The notes beneath the pieces were generated by a model, which did no database searches, was not told the origin of the DNA, and saw only the letters and a program-made list of their open reading frames with translations. From Flavobacteriaceae bacterium CP2B (GTDB lineage Bacteria > Bacteroidota > Bacteroidia > Flavobacteriales > Flavobacteriaceae), in NCBI GenBank assembly GCA_001683825.1, contig LXTR01000089.1, positions 62,001 to 126,000 of the forward strand: 64,000 nucleotides of DNA, read 5' to 3'. Every line of letters starts with the position of its first letter. Position 1 is the first letter of the stretch. The translations under genes were made by a program, and so were the position numbers. Shown here one piece after another: positions 63,596-64,000 of this stretch.

Positions 63596-64000
63596 AATTC
63601 ACAAAAATCCCCCGGGTCCGCAGCGCTTCGATGTTCCCGGTCCAAGGGCTGTTGGGGTCGTCATCGGGAACCAGTTCGTCGCTTAGGGCGAAGACCCCGC
63701 GGATAGACGGGGAAAACTTAAAGTATTCCGTGTAAAAATCAATCCCAAAGCCCACTTCATAGCCGTATACCCGTTGTTTCATGCGAAAGGTGCCACTGCG
63801 GTTATCGTCCAGGCTCTTTTCGTTGCTCCCCAGGTTTAAGGAGGCATAGGGCCCCGCCACGATATACGGCTTCCAGTTCCCTATCCGCCGGGCACTTATT
63901 TTTAGGAGTAGGGGGAAATTGATATAGGTTGATTTCAGCTCGCGCAGGGCGTCGTTATCGTTGTCAAAACCAGGAAACCCAAGTATTCTTTGTGAATAAA
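63582..64000 (-). CDS. SprT/PorT-like outer-membrane protein (5' end outside window)
   Basis: The last 138 codons of a beta-barrel protein that continues past the window edge. It reads ALRELKSTYINFPLLLK, IGNWKPYIVAGPYASLN, YGYEVGFGIDFYTEYFKFSP and DPNSPWTGNIEALRTRG before ending VNFTFE. This pattern closely matches what I recall of SprT/PorT, a type IX secretion system component needed for gliding-adhesin and protease export. A neighbouring TrmH gene fits too. With gldB-gldC it supports a gliding, T9SS-bearing organism. Confidence 0.82.
   Translation of the reverse strand, partial: YSQRILGFPGFDNDNDALRELKSTYINFPLLLKISARRIGNWKPYIVAGPYASLNLGSNEKSLDDNRSGTFRMKQRVYGYEVGFGIDFYTEYFKFSPSIRGVFALSDELVPDDDPNSPWTGNIEALRTRGIFVNFTFE

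Overview
The window is a chromosomal segment of a gliding-type Bacteroidota, almost certainly a member of the Flavobacteriaceae. The evidence is gldB-gldC near the left end, a partial sprT/porT-like gene (type IX secretion) at the right end, a meso-diaminopimelate-type MurE, TonB-receptor and lipoprotein-rich cell-surface genes, and promoters of the flavobacterial form TTG-N18-TAnnTTTG. Base composition is moderate to fairly high in G+C for the family, in the style of Robiginitalea or Muriicola, but the genus cannot be fixed from this sequence.

Layout. (1) 1-8.5 kb: housekeeping genes: start of a response regulator, nadE, gldB-gldC, a plant-type phosphofructokinase, an SLC13-like transporter with a universal stress protein, engB with an alpha/beta hydrolase. 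(2) 8.69-24.2 kb: a compact division and cell-wall (dcw) cluster in the order mraZ-rsmH-ftsL-ftsI-murE-mraY-murD-ftsW-murG-murC-ftsQ-ftsA-ftsZ, preceded by three MraZ-box-like repeats and closed by a terminator. The genes overlap or nearly touch, so they are probably translated together to make peptidoglycan precursors and the divisome. (3) 24.2-25.3 kb: yqeY, a DksA/TraR-like zinc-finger gene that needs a -1 frameshift at A_AAA_AAG, and tRNA-Arg(UCG). (4) 25.27-28.19 kb: a Cys-rich small protein and a TonB receptor between two copies of a 39-40 bp repeat. (5) 28.3-44.5 kb: accessory metabolism: a P-type Ca2+-like ATPase, a divergent sigma-like protein, an iorB-iorA-iorB molybdenum hydroxylase set, a PLP decarboxylase, an aldehyde dehydrogenase, and a run of three exported enzymes (methyltransferase-like, dienelactone hydrolase, esterase). 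(6) 44.7-51.6 kb: HAD phosphatase, YpdA-like reductase, rpe, a large lipoprotein with a c-type haem site, a VOC protein and an exported TIM-barrel protein. (7) 51.59-53.24 kb: an array of about nine 127-128 bp hairpin-rich repeats interrupted by an AT-rich DUF559/Vsr-like nuclease gene. (8) 53.4-64 kb: rpoD, rpsO-pnp, a lipoprotein, fbaA-accD, a BamA/TamA-like lipoprotein, trmH and partial sprT.

The best candidate for something undescribed is region 7. The nuclease gene sits inside what looks like a single broken repeat unit, so the short units could be non-autonomous, MITE-like derivatives of a nuclease-bearing element. The frameshifted zinc-finger gene is the second most interesting item. 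Everything here was read by eye; no database search or folding calculation was run.
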